Below are positions 17,084 through 25,951 of a stretch of DNA of 64,000 bases, one piece after another. A program made the position numbers and the translations under genes. Below the pieces are notes generated by a model that worked only from the letters and a program-made list of their open reading frames with translations, searched no databases and was not told the origin of the DNA. Numbering within the stretch: position 1 is the first letter of the stretch; every line of letters starts with the position of its first letter. Origin of the DNA: Oscillospiraceae bacterium (GTDB lineage Bacteria > Bacillota > Clostridia > Oscillospirales > CAG-272); contig SVRT01000009.1 in NCBI GenBank assembly GCA_015064685.1, positions 40,434 to 104,433 on the forward strand. Direction: 5' to 3'.

Positions 17084-18479
17084 ATTCGATTTCGAAGTCA
17101 AGCAAAGATGCGCTTCCGTCTCCTCGATATGTGAAGTAGAGGGCGTGTGTACCGTTGGTACATCTGAAATCCGCCGTTGTGCTTGTCCACTCGGTCGATG
17201 GTGAAAGCTTGACCGTGGCGCACATATCGCCGCATTCACTATCTCTTCGAATCTCGATGATTGCGTTTGAATCACATTTAAAGGTAAGCGTGATCTTATT
17301 TTCTCTCCCGTCAAGCTCAAAATATTTATATCCGACTGTTGAGCCGTCCTGCATGCCGTGAACGTACTGCGCGCACTCTTCTCCGTCGGTCCCATCTTGC
17401 TTATAGCAAAGCTCGGAATCCTTATCTTCAATTGCTGTTTCAAAAATATTACACGCGATATACGCGCAGTGTTTACCGCGGGCAACGAGCGGTTTTCCGT
17501 TGAGTCCCTGCGAGGTGACCTCAACTTGATCAATAGAACCGTCGGGATTTATTTTTATCTTCTCCGCACACGCCTGTCTTGCTCCGCCCTTTCCAGTTTG
17601 GCGATGATAAAAAACATACCATTCATCCCCAATTTTGACAATGTTTCCATGGTTGTTGCCTACAAAAGCGCGAGGTGTGTCGGATAGCCCGATATCTGCG
17701 TTGCTGATAATTATTCCACCGTATTTAAAATCGCGGTCGGGATAGTCGGATATCGCGTAGCACAGATCGTGCAAACGGTGTGAAGAATAGACAAAATAAT
17801 ATTTTTCACCTATTTTTCTGATTCCCGATGCCTCGAAAAACTCATTTTGCTCAAAGCTTGTTCCCTCTGCGTAATTTGCACCCGGAACGATGAGCTTTGC
17901 CTCTCCCTTTACGGTGATCATATCACTCTCAAGCTCGGTGCAATATGCCCCGACGTACCTACGTCCGAGCTCGTCAAGTCTTTCCGTATTTTGCGGACGG
18001 CGGGTGGCGTATCCCGTATAAAGATATACATGTCCGTTATCACAGAGAACGGCGGGATCGTCTATCATCGGGTCTCCCCAAAGGCTTCCGTACTCACGTC
18101 CGTCCTTATACTGTACTCTGCCAAGAAAGCGGAATGGGCCTGACGGTGTATCAGAGACGGCGACGCCGAGTCCTCCCATCGGATAATACAGATAATATTT
18201 TCCGTCCTCTCCCCTCGTTGCATCGGGAGCGTGCATAAATGATTCTCCGGGCTTATACGTAGGGTCTTCCTCACGCTGAAACATCACACCCTCGTATCTC
18301 CAATCGGACAGATCGGTCACGGGAGCAGACCAGCTTGCGTAGTTATTATAGCACCAGCGCTTCACACGGTATGCATCGTGAGATCCGTATATATACACTC
18401 GTCCGTCAAACACATACGGCTCGGAATCGGGGATATATTCATATGACGGTAAAAAGGGGTTAACTGCTTGCTTTCCCAT
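17082..18479 (-). CDS. GH43 glycosidase with C-terminal CBM6-like domain
   Basis: This 465-residue protein has a five-bladed GH43 propeller (about 1-325) and a beta-sandwich carbohydrate-binding module (about 335-465). Candidate catalytic residues are the Asp in YIPDSEPYVFDGRVY, the Asp in GDPMIDDPAVL and the Glu in NEFFEASGIRKIG. The C-terminal part (YKYFELDGRENKITLTF, then GTHALYFTYRGDGSASLLDFE) resembles CBM6. GH43 members act on arabinan, xylan or arabinoxylan side chains. It lacks a signal peptide, so it probably acts on imported oligosaccharides. It lies 47 bases behind murC on the same strand and may be read from the murC transcript, an odd pairing. Confidence 0.92.
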   Translation of the reverse strand: MGKQAVNPFLPSYEYIPDSEPYVFDGRVYIYGSHDAYRVKRWCYNNYASWSAPVTDLSDWRYEGVMFQREEDPTYKPGESFMHAPDATRGEDGKYYLYYPMGGLGVAVSDTPSGPFRFLGRVQYKDGREYGSLWGDPMIDDPAVLCDNGHVYLYTGYATRRPQNTERLDELGRRYVGAYCTELESDMITVKGEAKLIVPGANYAEGTSFEQNEFFEASGIRKIGEKYYFVYSSHRLHDLCYAISDYPDRDFKYGGIIISNADIGLSDTPRAFVGNNHGNIVKIGDEWYVFYHRQTGKGGARQACAEKIKINPDGSIDQVEVTSQGLNGKPLVARGKHCAYIACNIFETAIEDKDSELCYKQDGTDGEECAQYVHGMQDGSTVGYKYFELDGRENKITLTFKCDSNAIIEIRRDSECGDMCATVKLSPSTEWTSTTADFRCTNGTHALYFTYRGDGSASLLDFEIE

Positions 18480-18526
18480 ACTTCTCTCCTTTTTTGAAAA
18501 AACGGTTGTTTTGCGGCTGTATTCTG

Positions 18527-19948
18527 TTATTTAAGATCCAGCATTCCGTATATTTTAAAGATGTCCCCCGCACCCATCACGATGACGAGGTCTCCGTCGC
18601 GGGCGGTTTCCTTTAAGACGGCGGCGGTACTGTCGAGATCGCCGCCATAGGCTGCTTTTTCACCAATCATTTTTGCAAGCTTCTCCGAGGTCATTCCGCT
18701 CTCGTTTGTCTCACGCGCGGCATAGATATCGGTGAGGATCACGCTGTCGGCACACTCGAATGCCTCGACGAATTTATCGGCAAGTGCAGCGGTGCGGCTG
18801 AATGTATGGGGTTGGAATACGCAAATAAGCCTTTGATTACAAGCGGTTTTTGCTCCCTCAAGCGTTGCTCCGATCTCGGTCGGGTGGTGACCGTAATCAT
18901 CGTAGATCTGCGCTCCCGAAAGAGTACCCTTATACTCCATTCTTCTCTTTGCGCCCTTAAAGCTCTTAAGTCCGAGAGCAATCTCCTCCGCGCTTATGCC
19001 ACACGAATATGCAGCGGTAAATGCTGCGAGAGCATTATATACGTTGTGTCTGCCGAAGGACGGAAGCGTTATATGCGCGAGAGTCTCTCCGTTCATAACG
19101 ACATCAAATTCCATAGGATATTTACAGCACTTGATATTCATCGCGGTCACGTCCGCGGGATTATCAAGTCCGAAGCTTATTTTTTTTGCGTTAACCTTGG
19201 ATGCCGAGATCACAATATTTTCATCGTCCGCATTGTAAATGACAGTTCCCTCTTCGCCGACGAGAGATGCGTATTTTGTAAAGGATTCGCGAATATGCTC
19301 TATGCTCTTGAAATAGTCCACGTGCTCCATTTCTGCATTGAGCAAGACGGCTACGGTCGGGTTAAAATCGAGAAAGCTATCCATATATTCGCATGCCTCA
19401 AACACGAAATTGTCGTGTTCTCCGAGGTGATACGCGCCCTCCATAGAGACGTACTCCGCACCCGAAATTATTGTGGGATCCGTAATACACGCATCATGCG
19501 CGGCGTCAAGGAAGATCTCCGCGCACATTGAGGTACACGTGCTCTTTCCATGCATTCCGGCGATTCCGACTCTGTTTTTGTACTCGGTCATTATGTATCC
19601 AAGGTAGTCCGCGCGTGATATGGTGGGTATTCCCCTTTTTATCGCGCTTGAATACTCCGGGTTATCGGGCGAAACTGCGACGGTATATACTACCGCTCCA
19701 CAATCAGGAGCTAGGTTGTTCTCGGCATGACCGTAGAACATCTCTATTCCCGCCCTCTCGAGCTTCTCTGTAAGTGCCGAGCGTCCTCTGTCCGAGCCTC
19801 TCGTTTTATATCCCGCTCTGTGTGTCAGCAGAGCAAGTGATGACATCATTATTCCTCCCGCACCGAGAAAAAATATCTCTTTATTACGGCATGCAGTCAT
19901 TATTTCCTTTATTCTATCTGCTCCATGGTGTGTGTTAGGTGTAGACAA
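18527..19948 (-). CDS. murC: UDP-N-acetylmuramate:L-alanine ligase
   Basis: MurC adds the first amino acid to UDP-MurNAc in peptidoglycan synthesis. The 473-residue sequence has the N-terminal GAGGIMMSSLA dinucleotide fold, the ATP loop GIAGMHGKSTCTS, the EACEYMDSFL and LLNAEMEHVDYF motifs, and the C-terminal YDDYGHHPTEI and FQPHTFSRT. The usual GTHGKTTT loop is GMHGKSTC, a mild variant. The start is TTG 19948 with GGAG 10 bases upstream. Confidence 0.96.
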   Translation of the reverse strand: MSTPNTHHGADRIKEIMTACRNKEIFFLGAGGIMMSSLALLTHRAGYKTRGSDRGRSALTEKLERAGIEMFYGHAENNLAPDCGAVVYTVAVSPDNPEYSSAIKRGIPTISRADYLGYIMTEYKNRVGIAGMHGKSTCTSMCAEIFLDAAHDACITDPTIISGAEYVSMEGAYHLGEHDNFVFEACEYMDSFLDFNPTVAVLLNAEMEHVDYFKSIEHIRESFTKYASLVGEEGTVIYNADDENIVISASKVNAKKISFGLDNPADVTAMNIKCCKYPMEFDVVMNGETLAHITLPSFGRHNVYNALAAFTAAYSCGISAEEIALGLKSFKGAKRRMEYKGTLSGAQIYDDYGHHPTEIGATLEGAKTACNQRLICVFQPHTFSRTAALADKFVEAFECADSVILTDIYAARETNESGMTSEKLAKMIGEKAAYGGDLDSTAAVLKETARDGDLVIVMGAGDIFKIYGMLDLK

Positions 19949-20176
19949 GGCTATATACTCCTTTTTACAAATTACGACTTTACTATATGTATATTCACTT
20001 ATATCGCGTTTTTTGACATAAAAAATGTTATTTTTTGCTGCCTCTTCACAAAAAAATCCAAATTCTTTTGATTAGTCATCACAAATGGAATGTATAATAA
20101 AAAAAGTAAAAAGCGAAGAAGCGGCTCGCTTTAGTTAATTCGGAAAGAAATACCCAAAATTCTACGGAGGAAAATC

Positions 20177-20470
20177 ATGCAGATCACGGATATCAAAGTA
20201 AGAAAGCTCTTTGAAGAGGGACCTATGAAGGCTATCGTTTCGGTAACCTTTGACGGTCAGCTCGCAGTCCATGACATCAAGGTTATTAACGCTAGAGACA
20301 AGTTTTTCATTGTTATGCCCAGCAGAAAAAACCCCGACGACACCTATCGTGACATCGTTCATCCCATCAATGCTTCCTTCAGAAGCATGCTTGAGGAGGC
20401 GGTCGTTGCCGCTTACGAGGAGGCTCTCGCTAATGCAGAGGCCTTTGAGGAGGCTCCCGTCGAGCTTTAA
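20177..20470 (+). CDS. spoVG: Septation/sporulation regulator SpoVG
   Basis: This 97-residue SpoVG is a small site-specific DNA/RNA-binding regulator involved in septum placement and sporulation. The full family signature is present: MQITDIKVRKL, MKAIVSVTFDGQLAVHDIKV, and the basic MPSRKNPDDTYRDIVHPI. ACGGAGGA precedes the ATG. In many Firmicutes it lies next to glmU or purR; here the neighbours are murC (divergent) and a phosphodiesterase. Confidence 0.97.
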   Translation: MQITDIKVRKLFEEGPMKAIVSVTFDGQLAVHDIKVINARDKFFIVMPSRKNPDDTYRDIVHPINASFRSMLEEAVVAAYEEALANAEAFEEAPVEL

Positions 20471-20483
20471 TGCTTAATCAATC

Positions 20484-20517
20484 AGGGAATGAGCTTCGCT
20501 CGTTCCCTTTTTGTTTT
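20484..20517 (+). terminator. Terminator of spoVG
   Basis: AGGGAATGAG pairs with CTCGTTCCCT across a CTTCG loop and is followed by TTTTGTTTT. Confidence 0.9.
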
Positions 20518-21031
20518 ATGCGAGCGAGCCGTGCGACAGAAGCACTCTGCCCTCACGGTCGAGAGTGATGACTCCGAAATCGTACGGATACGAGCCTATA
20601 CTTCCGGGATTCATAATATAGAGGGGCTTTTTTATCTTGAGTCCAAGCTCGTTATCATCTGTGAGCATTCCCTCGCACTTTTCGTGGGTATGTCCGAAGA
20701 GGACGATGTCCGCATCACGGCTTACAGCTTCGGATAAAAGCGGAGTAAGCGTGATCTTGACCCCAAATCGGTGTCCGTGAGTAATAAATATTCTCTTGCC
20801 GCCTATCTCGACCGTTTGCGTCTCCATAGCGTTATCCGATCCGAACATTCCGCCAAAATCGCAGTTACCGCTGATACGGTACAGAGGAATATCCCCGATA
20901 TCCGCATATTCAATATCTCTTTGTCCGTCGCCGAGAAAAATTACGGCGTCGGGCTTTTTTATCTGTACCCTTACCGCTTCTTCAATTTTGTTCTGTCTTC
21001 CGTGTGAATCGGAAAGCACGAGTATCTCCAT
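20516..21031 (-). CDS. YfcE/MJ0936-type metallophosphoesterase
   Basis: This 171-residue single-domain phosphoesterase has the full metal-binding set: LVLSDSHGR, FLGDGQRDIEY (usually GDxxxD), RISGNCDF (usually GNCD), FITHGH, and LFGHTHEK. Family members hydrolyse cyclic or model phosphodiesters; the natural substrate is uncertain. AAGGAG precedes the ATG. Confidence 0.93.
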   Translation of the reverse strand: MEILVLSDSHGRQNKIEEAVRVQIKKPDAVIFLGDGQRDIEYADIGDIPLYRISGNCDFGGMFGSDNAMETQTVEIGGKRIFITHGHRFGVKITLTPLLSEAVSRDADIVLFGHTHEKCEGMLTDDNELGLKIKKPLYIMNPGSIGSYPYDFGVITLDREGRVLLSHGSLA

Positions 21032-21180
21032 TCTAAGCTCCTTTTCGCCTGTGTAAGGCTCTTTTTTTATTATAACATTTCCTCGGGCTTTTGTCTACAT
21101 TTTATCACACTTTTTTTTGTTTTTTCATAGGATAGTACTGAAGTCTCTTGCTGCAACCAGACAGCGGAAAGGAATGTTTT

Positions 21181-21408
21181 ATGACACTCGACAAAAATTC
21201 GATCAATATGCTTCTCTCTCTTGATGACACGCGACTCGCTATGGTGATAAGGCAGCTTGCACAAAGCTCGGGAATCCCCGCGGATTCGCTCAAGCTGGGA
21301 CAGAGCGAGCTTGCGGGGATCCGTTCTGCACTCTCGATGGCAACAGACGGAGACATCTCCCGTGCGGCAGAGCTGATCAAGAGCTACAAATCGGGTAAAA
21401 AGGGGTAA
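21181..21408 (+). CDS. Small conserved-looking hypothetical protein (75 aa)
   Basis: I do not recognise this gene with confidence. It is short, helical and soluble, with LSLDDTRLAMVIRQLAQSSG followed by a second helix pair. The ATG at 21181 has GGAAAGGA upstream. It is the first of three closely spaced same-strand genes (gaps 4 and 12 bases) that end at a terminator. Neighbourhood with spoVG and a SipL-like gene suggests, without proving, a sporulation-linked role. Confidence 0.75.
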   Translation: MTLDKNSINMLLSLDDTRLAMVIRQLAQSSGIPADSLKLGQSELAGIRSALSMATDGDISRAAELIKSYKSGKKG

Positions 21409-21412
21409 TCTC

Positions 21413-21889
21413 ATGTCTCAAAACGAGCTGAACACGGGCGAAAGGAACGAGAAAGCCCAGGATGAGATGCTTGCGGCAATTCTCCAAAAGCTTGGTGCTG
21501 TAAATTCAAGTACCTCCCCGCCACCGCAAAATCCGACAGAAACAGTTCAAACATCAAGCAGCGCAGGCGGATCGACCGATATATTGTCCTCTCTTTTGTC
21601 AAACCCTGAGCTTATTGCAAAGCTACCGACCATTATTGCGAGTATAAAGCCGATCCTCGAATTGTTCGGAAAATCCGGCTTTTCCGCCGCCGAGAGCGCG
21701 CCCGTTGCCGCATTACCTGCAAAAAATGAGCCTTCTATCGCACAAACGGCAAAAGTTGAGCGAGGCGGATCCGATTCACGTACCGCCCTGCTTTGCGCTA
21801 TGAAGCCGTATCTTGGTGCGGACAGGCAGAATGCCATCGATTACATCGTTAAGCTGGGGCGACTCGGCGAAATACTTAAAACGCTTTAA
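21413..21889 (+). CDS. Hypothetical protein with Pro/Ser-rich linker (158 aa)
   Basis: No signal peptide or membrane segment is visible. The order is a short helix (EMLAAILQKLGAV), a Ser/Pro/Thr-rich linker (about 30-50), a hydrophobic helical segment (LLSNPELIAKLPTIIASI, about 60-80), another Ala-rich linker, and a C-terminal motif LLCAMKPYLGADRQNAIDY followed by LGRLGEILKTL. The C-terminal motif resembles small proteins encoded in spore-forming Clostridia, but I cannot name a family. GGGG precedes the ATG. It is the middle gene of the trio. Confidence 0.75.
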   Translation: MSQNELNTGERNEKAQDEMLAAILQKLGAVNSSTSPPPQNPTETVQTSSSAGGSTDILSSLLSNPELIAKLPTIIASIKPILELFGKSGFSAAESAPVAALPAKNEPSIAQTAKVERGGSDSRTALLCAMKPYLGADRQNAIDYIVKLGRLGEILKTL

Positions 21890-21901
21890 AAGGGGGATTA
21901 T

Positions 21902-22354
21902 ATGTACGTCAGACCTCCAAATAACGTTAAATCAGGAATGAAAATTCCCGAAAACTATTCCGGAAATGCCTTTTCTCGCGGAGCGGGAATTGCTGATATG
22001 CCGCCTCCTGCAAGGATGCAGACTCCAAGACAAGACATACCTCATTCGGATATTTCCCCCGAGGAATTACGTGAAAAAGCACACGCATATACAAGCGAGG
22101 AAATATCCGAACCCTCATCCTACGAAAAACAAAAAGAGATTGCCGATCCGGATGCCACAGTCGGGGCATCTATCTTCTCCTCCCTCTTGCCGAGAGAAAA
22201 TATTTCTTCGCATTTTCCCTTTGGGCACGGAATAGGAAGCGAGGAGATACTTATCCTTGCAGTTATGCTTATGGTCTTTCTATCCGGTGGAGAAAAGGGC
22301 GAGGTGGATAGCGAATTCTTGCTTTTACTTGGCCTTCTGCTCTTCGCAGGGTGA
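21902..22354 (+). CDS. Hypothetical protein with C-terminal hydrophobic tail (150 aa)
   Basis: The first two thirds is hydrophilic and proline-rich (VRPPNNVKSG, ADMPPPARMQTP). The last 35 residues form two short hydrophobic segments, EEILILAVMLMVFLSGG and EFLLLLGLLLFAG, separated by a charged EKGEVDS. This may be a tail anchor or a self-assembling hydrophobic pair. It is the last gene of the trio and stops at a strong terminator. No function is assigned. Confidence 0.75.
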   Translation: MYVRPPNNVKSGMKIPENYSGNAFSRGAGIADMPPPARMQTPRQDIPHSDISPEELREKAHAYTSEEISEPSSYEKQKEIADPDATVGASIFSSLLPRENISSHFPFGHGIGSEEILILAVMLMVFLSGGEKGEVDSEFLLLLGLLLFAG

Positions 22355-22390
22355 AAAAAAGAACGTCTCTTACTGAGACGTTCTTTTTTT
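22354..22390 (+). terminator. Terminator of the three-gene unit
   Basis: AAAAAAAGAACGTCTC pairs with GAGACGTTCTTTTTTT. Confidence 0.93.
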
Positions 22391-22411
22391 CAAATTTTGA
22401 TTTGTCGGTGA

Positions 22412-22792
22412 TGCGGGGGAGCGGGGACGCGGGTCGCTTTTTGAAAAAAGCTCCGCAAAAACTTCCCTTATATTAGGTCCTTTTAGGGTGTCGTAGGATT
22501 TTTCGCCACCAAAGGTGGCTAAAAAAATCCCTCACTGACCTTTTCGTATTGATAAGGTTTAGAACCCAACCGATGAAAAGCCTTTAAACTTAAAGAAAAA
22601 CTAAGTTAAAGAAAGCTTTGAAAACGATTATAAATTTACTCGCAACACGATAGCAGTGAGGCTATGCAGGTGCGACACGGTGTAGATAGATAAACCGTCT
22701 TAACTTGTATAAAATATACTTTGGGGTTTTGGGGGTGTGGGGGGCTTTTTTCCCTGGAAAAGTCCCCCACGCGCTTCCCCCGCGTCCCCGCT
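22412..22792. repeat. Intergenic repeat element with GC-rich inverted ends
   Basis: AGCGGGGACGCGGG (22420-22433) and its inverse (22779-22792) bracket about 350 non-coding bases. Inside are further hairpins, for example CGCCACC-AAA-GGTGGC followed by an A run at about 22512-22535. It has no open reading frame of note and looks like a non-autonomous intergenic repeat. The 22391-22410 flank (CAAATTTTGATTTGTCGGTG) matches DNA beside the other repeat at 12896-12917 in inverse orientation. Confidence 0.65.
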
Positions 22793-22807
22793 AAACCGCA
22801 ATTTGTA

Positions 22808-24340
22808 TTAAACGATGAGGTAGTGGACTCCCGAGAGGGTGTCGATTGAATCGGGGGCATTTGTTACGGTCAATTTATTTGTTGCAACAAGGGCGGCGGT
22901 TGTTGTGCCATATCTCTTCGCCACACTCCAAAGATTATCGGTCTTTGTGGGATAACACACGACGTATTCGCCGCATCGTTTGTCGCTTTCCTCTCCAAAG
23001 CTTACGTTATCAAGCATCTTGGCGCTCTGCTTCTGAGAGATAATGCATCTCATCATCACCTCTGCATCGACTCCTATTCTCTCCCCGTCAAGTCTTGCAC
23101 GCGCGCTGATTATCTCCGCAGTTGCATTTGCGTAAGAATTATCGCTCTCACAGTGTTTTGAGTCTATCGCATATCTATAAGGCATTTCAATTTCTGAACT
23201 TGAATACTCGCCGTCCTTTTCCGTGAGGAGTGCAAATTTCGTTTTACCCGTAAATATCCACTTATCACCGTCAAGAGTGGCAACACAGGGATATGCGTAG
23301 CCCGATATATCGATAATTTTGTGCTCAGGGGAAAGTCCCGCCTCCTCAAGTGTCATCGAATCGCTTTGCGTGAAATTGGAGTTGAATGCTCTACCACCGT
23401 CGAGATACGGAACCGTTCGGTAGTTACATTCGGTTTCGCGTGTTGTAGAATATGCATCCTTAACGTATGTCACGGTCTCGTTCTTGCAAACAGACATTTC
23501 AAGCATAACGCCAACGTCGATGCCGATTCGTCCATCCTCAACGCTTACGTTCATTTCACATACGCTTCCCTTTGCGTTTGACTCGCAATCTGCTTCAACT
23601 CCGTCAATCATCGTAGTTTGGTTGAAGGGTATTCTCCTTGTGGTACTGTACGGTACTCCGTCGGGCTCTCGGCAAAGCAATAGCTTGAGGTAAAGCTCAC
23701 CCTTGCAATTAATAGCCCCGTTAGCCGCGGTGGTCTCACCGACGAGGACATGCCCGTCTGCGCTGATTACTCTTACCTCTCCATCAGTTGCACTCTGTAT
23801 CATCTCGTCGCTCAGACGCACCATCTCGCTCTGCGCGAAGAGGCGGCGTGTTGTATCACTTCTTCCGAGCAATATCTGATTATCCCCGTCAAGAGATTCA
23901 TAGCTTTTATCGATCGGTGTGTCTCCGTACATTCTTGCAATGCTTTTGAGACGGCACTTGATATTGAGCTTTCTAGGCGATGTAACCCTCCCGTTTATCA
24001 TTTCGGGCATAATATCGGCATCTGCGGTAACATTAACGAGAGAAAGCTCGTTTTTGTCCATAGGCACGCTTACCTTATACTCGCTTGACAGCGGCGCACA
24101 GTATACCTGGTTATCGCTTCCCGTATAGTGAACGTAATAGTCGATCCCACCCGCAAGCTCCGCCTCACTGTCACCTACATATTTCGAAGGCGGCAATATG
24201 CTCGCGCTCACACGGAGCAGTCTCTTTATCTCGGGCTGGTAATCGGGGAGCGTGAAATCTCCCGACAGCTCTGTCGTGACGCTCTTTTCACCTATCGGCA
24301 CCTGCATATATGCGCTTGTATCATATCCCATATTTTCCAT
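22808..24340 (-). CDS. SipL-like spore protein (DUF3794/SPOCS repeats plus LysM)
   Basis: This 510-residue protein fits the SipL/SPOCS-LysM family. In Clostridioides difficile, SipL binds SpoIVA during spore coat assembly. The central part carries DUF3794-type domains (about residues 20-130, 160-290 and 320-440; for example PDYQPEIKRLLRV, ADIMPEMINGRV and FNQTTMIDGVEADCES). The C-terminus is a LysM module, VVCYPTKTDNLWSVAKRYGT. No signal peptide is present, consistent with mother-cell cytoplasm. GGAGG lies 7 bases before the ATG. Confidence 0.9.
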   Translation of the reverse strand: MENMGYDTSAYMQVPIGEKSVTTELSGDFTLPDYQPEIKRLLRVSASILPPSKYVGDSEAELAGGIDYYVHYTGSDNQVYCAPLSSEYKVSVPMDKNELSLVNVTADADIMPEMINGRVTSPRKLNIKCRLKSIARMYGDTPIDKSYESLDGDNQILLGRSDTTRRLFAQSEMVRLSDEMIQSATDGEVRVISADGHVLVGETTAANGAINCKGELYLKLLLCREPDGVPYSTTRRIPFNQTTMIDGVEADCESNAKGSVCEMNVSVEDGRIGIDVGVMLEMSVCKNETVTYVKDAYSTTRETECNYRTVPYLDGGRAFNSNFTQSDSMTLEEAGLSPEHKIIDISGYAYPCVATLDGDKWIFTGKTKFALLTEKDGEYSSSEIEMPYRYAIDSKHCESDNSYANATAEIISARARLDGERIGVDAEVMMRCIISQKQSAKMLDNVSFGEESDKRCGEYVVCYPTKTDNLWSVAKRYGTTTAALVATNKLTVTNAPDSIDTLSGVHYLIV

Positions 24341-24422
24341 TTTTTCTCCTCCGACACTTAAAGTTTGATTTTTCAGTAAAGGATATGTGAGAAATTATTT
24401 TTTTATTACAACCTGTTTCATC

Positions 24423-24451
24423 TTGATTTTTTTCTTTTTATATGCTACAAT
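24423..24451 (+). promoter_or_regulatory. Promoter of the phosphoesterase gene
   Basis: TTGATT (24423-24428) and TACAAT (24446-24451) are 17 bases apart, 29 bases upstream of the start. Confidence 0.75.
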
Positions 24452-24480
24452 TATTCATCTGCTTATTTGGAGGTGGGTTT

Positions 24481-25914
24481 ATGGATAGATATACAGTTAC
24501 GACTCTTTCATTGCAGGTCGGTGAAAATGAGCATGAAAGACGTTTTGTGTGGTATCAGCCAAAGCGCTTTAATGGAGCGCGGGTCCAGATCGCGCGACTC
24601 CACGATTATGAGCGGGACTGCGGGTTTACCGCTTCCAACTCAACTGTTAGTATCGGAGCTGTTTGCGAGATATACAACAACAGTACGTCTGCTTCATGCA
24701 AGGTACGCGTAGGCGGTCTTACCCCGGGAGAAGCTTATATTTACAGAGTCGGATGCGATACCGAATACGATACCGAAAATTACACCTTCAGCATCTTGGC
24801 AGATGCGGCGAATGAGCAATCATTTTTTCTCGTCGCAGACATGCATATCAACGTTTACCGCCGCTGTCCAGAGCGCGACACGACGTATATAAACCGCAAT
24901 TGGGAATATCTTCTGTCCCGCGCTATGCAGTTTGATAATGGATGCAAACCGACCTTTTTGCTAAGCGTCGGCGACAATATATCGGTTTGTAATTTAAATG
25001 ATTATGCATATCCCGAAAAGAATACGCCTGCGGGAGCTATGGAATACTCAGAAGCGGAAACGGTGGAATTTTTAGCTCCGAAAATAATGAAGGAGATCGC
25101 ATTTGCCACGGTTCTCGGCAACCATGACAGCGCGCTGATATCAAATGAGGATAATTACGGATACGGAAGCATTACAGGGTATCATTACGATCTGCCTAAT
25201 GATGACGGCTATTCGGGACATTTTCTTAATAACTCATCGGGCAACTTCTATTTTTCCAGCGGAGAGCTTTTGGTCGTCGGTATTACCGCGCCTTGCGATA
25301 TAGCTCCAAACAACGAAAGATCCTGCTCGTTTGAAGTCAATCGCGCCTTTATTGAAAAAGCGGTTGCGGCACATCTCGATGCAAAATGGAGAATACTTCT
25401 CAATCACGTGCCCGAATACTCTTATATATCGTATTACGGCGCTGAGAGCGAAAGATTCAGAAATGCTTTCTCGGGACTTATCGATTCTTTAGGTTTTGAC
25501 GTGTTTTTCTCGGGTCATCAGCACGCGTTTTCTCGCACGCACGCGCTGAATGGGGCAACATCTATCAGCACAGAAAATACCGTTTGCGAATCAGACGAAA
25601 ACGGATACAAGATTGAAACGTTGACAAGACCCTCGGGGGTCATTCACTATAATATCCCCTCCGCTCACGATCACGCTTTTTATGCAAGACCCTATCCGGA
25701 TGCGCCCGAAAAGTTTTTCGGCGCTTACGGAATCACTACTAATGCATTTGAGAGTATGAAGGTCAAGTATCCCGATGAGGCGGAAAAATTCAAGGGTGTT
25801 CTCTATTCTTCTCCGATGTACACCTATATCTCGATGAAAAAAGGCGAGATGAGGATAATGACCGTGAGGTCGGATAAAAACGAAGCGATAGATACGCTCA
25901 TCATCAAAAAGTAA
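24481..25914 (+). CDS. Purple-acid-phosphatase-like metallophosphoesterase
   Basis: This 477-residue protein has an N-terminal fibronectin-like domain (about 15-110, ending GLTPGEAYIYRVG) and a calcineurin-type phosphoesterase core: FFLVADMHIN (D and H), LSVGDNIS (GDN), TVLGNHDSA (GNHD), ILLNHVPEY and FFSGHQHAFSRTHAL. The layout matches bacterial purple acid phosphatase relatives. No signal peptide is visible, which is unusual for that group and suggests a cytoplasmic location. ATG 24481 has GGAGGTGG upstream; an upstream TTG has no ribosome site. It forms a single-gene unit. Confidence 0.9.
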   Translation: MDRYTVTTLSLQVGENEHERRFVWYQPKRFNGARVQIARLHDYERDCGFTASNSTVSIGAVCEIYNNSTSASCKVRVGGLTPGEAYIYRVGCDTEYDTENYTFSILADAANEQSFFLVADMHINVYRRCPERDTTYINRNWEYLLSRAMQFDNGCKPTFLLSVGDNISVCNLNDYAYPEKNTPAGAMEYSEAETVEFLAPKIMKEIAFATVLGNHDSALISNEDNYGYGSITGYHYDLPNDDGYSGHFLNNSSGNFYFSSGELLVVGITAPCDIAPNNERSCSFEVNRAFIEKAVAAHLDAKWRILLNHVPEYSYISYYGAESERFRNAFSGLIDSLGFDVFFSGHQHAFSRTHALNGATSISTENTVCESDENGYKIETLTRPSGVIHYNIPSAHDHAFYARPYPDAPEKFFGAYGITTNAFESMKVKYPDEAEKFKGVLYSSPMYTYISMKKGEMRIMTVRSDKNEAIDTLIIKK

Positions 25915-25916
25915 AA

Positions 25917-25946
25917 AAATCGCACACGCTGCAGCGTGTGCGATTT
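25917..25946. terminator. Bidirectional terminator
   Basis: AAATCGCACACGCTG and CAGCGTGTGCGATTT are perfect inverted arms between convergent genes. Confidence 0.92.
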
Positions 25947-25951
25947 CGTTA

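Noticed and set aside
16160..17533. A long 457-codon open frame on the minus strand across the isomerase and GH43 region
   Set aside because: It has no ribosome site and no family motifs, and lies antisense to the plus-strand isomerase and out of frame with the GH43 gene, both of which have recognisable family motifs. It is a shadow frame.
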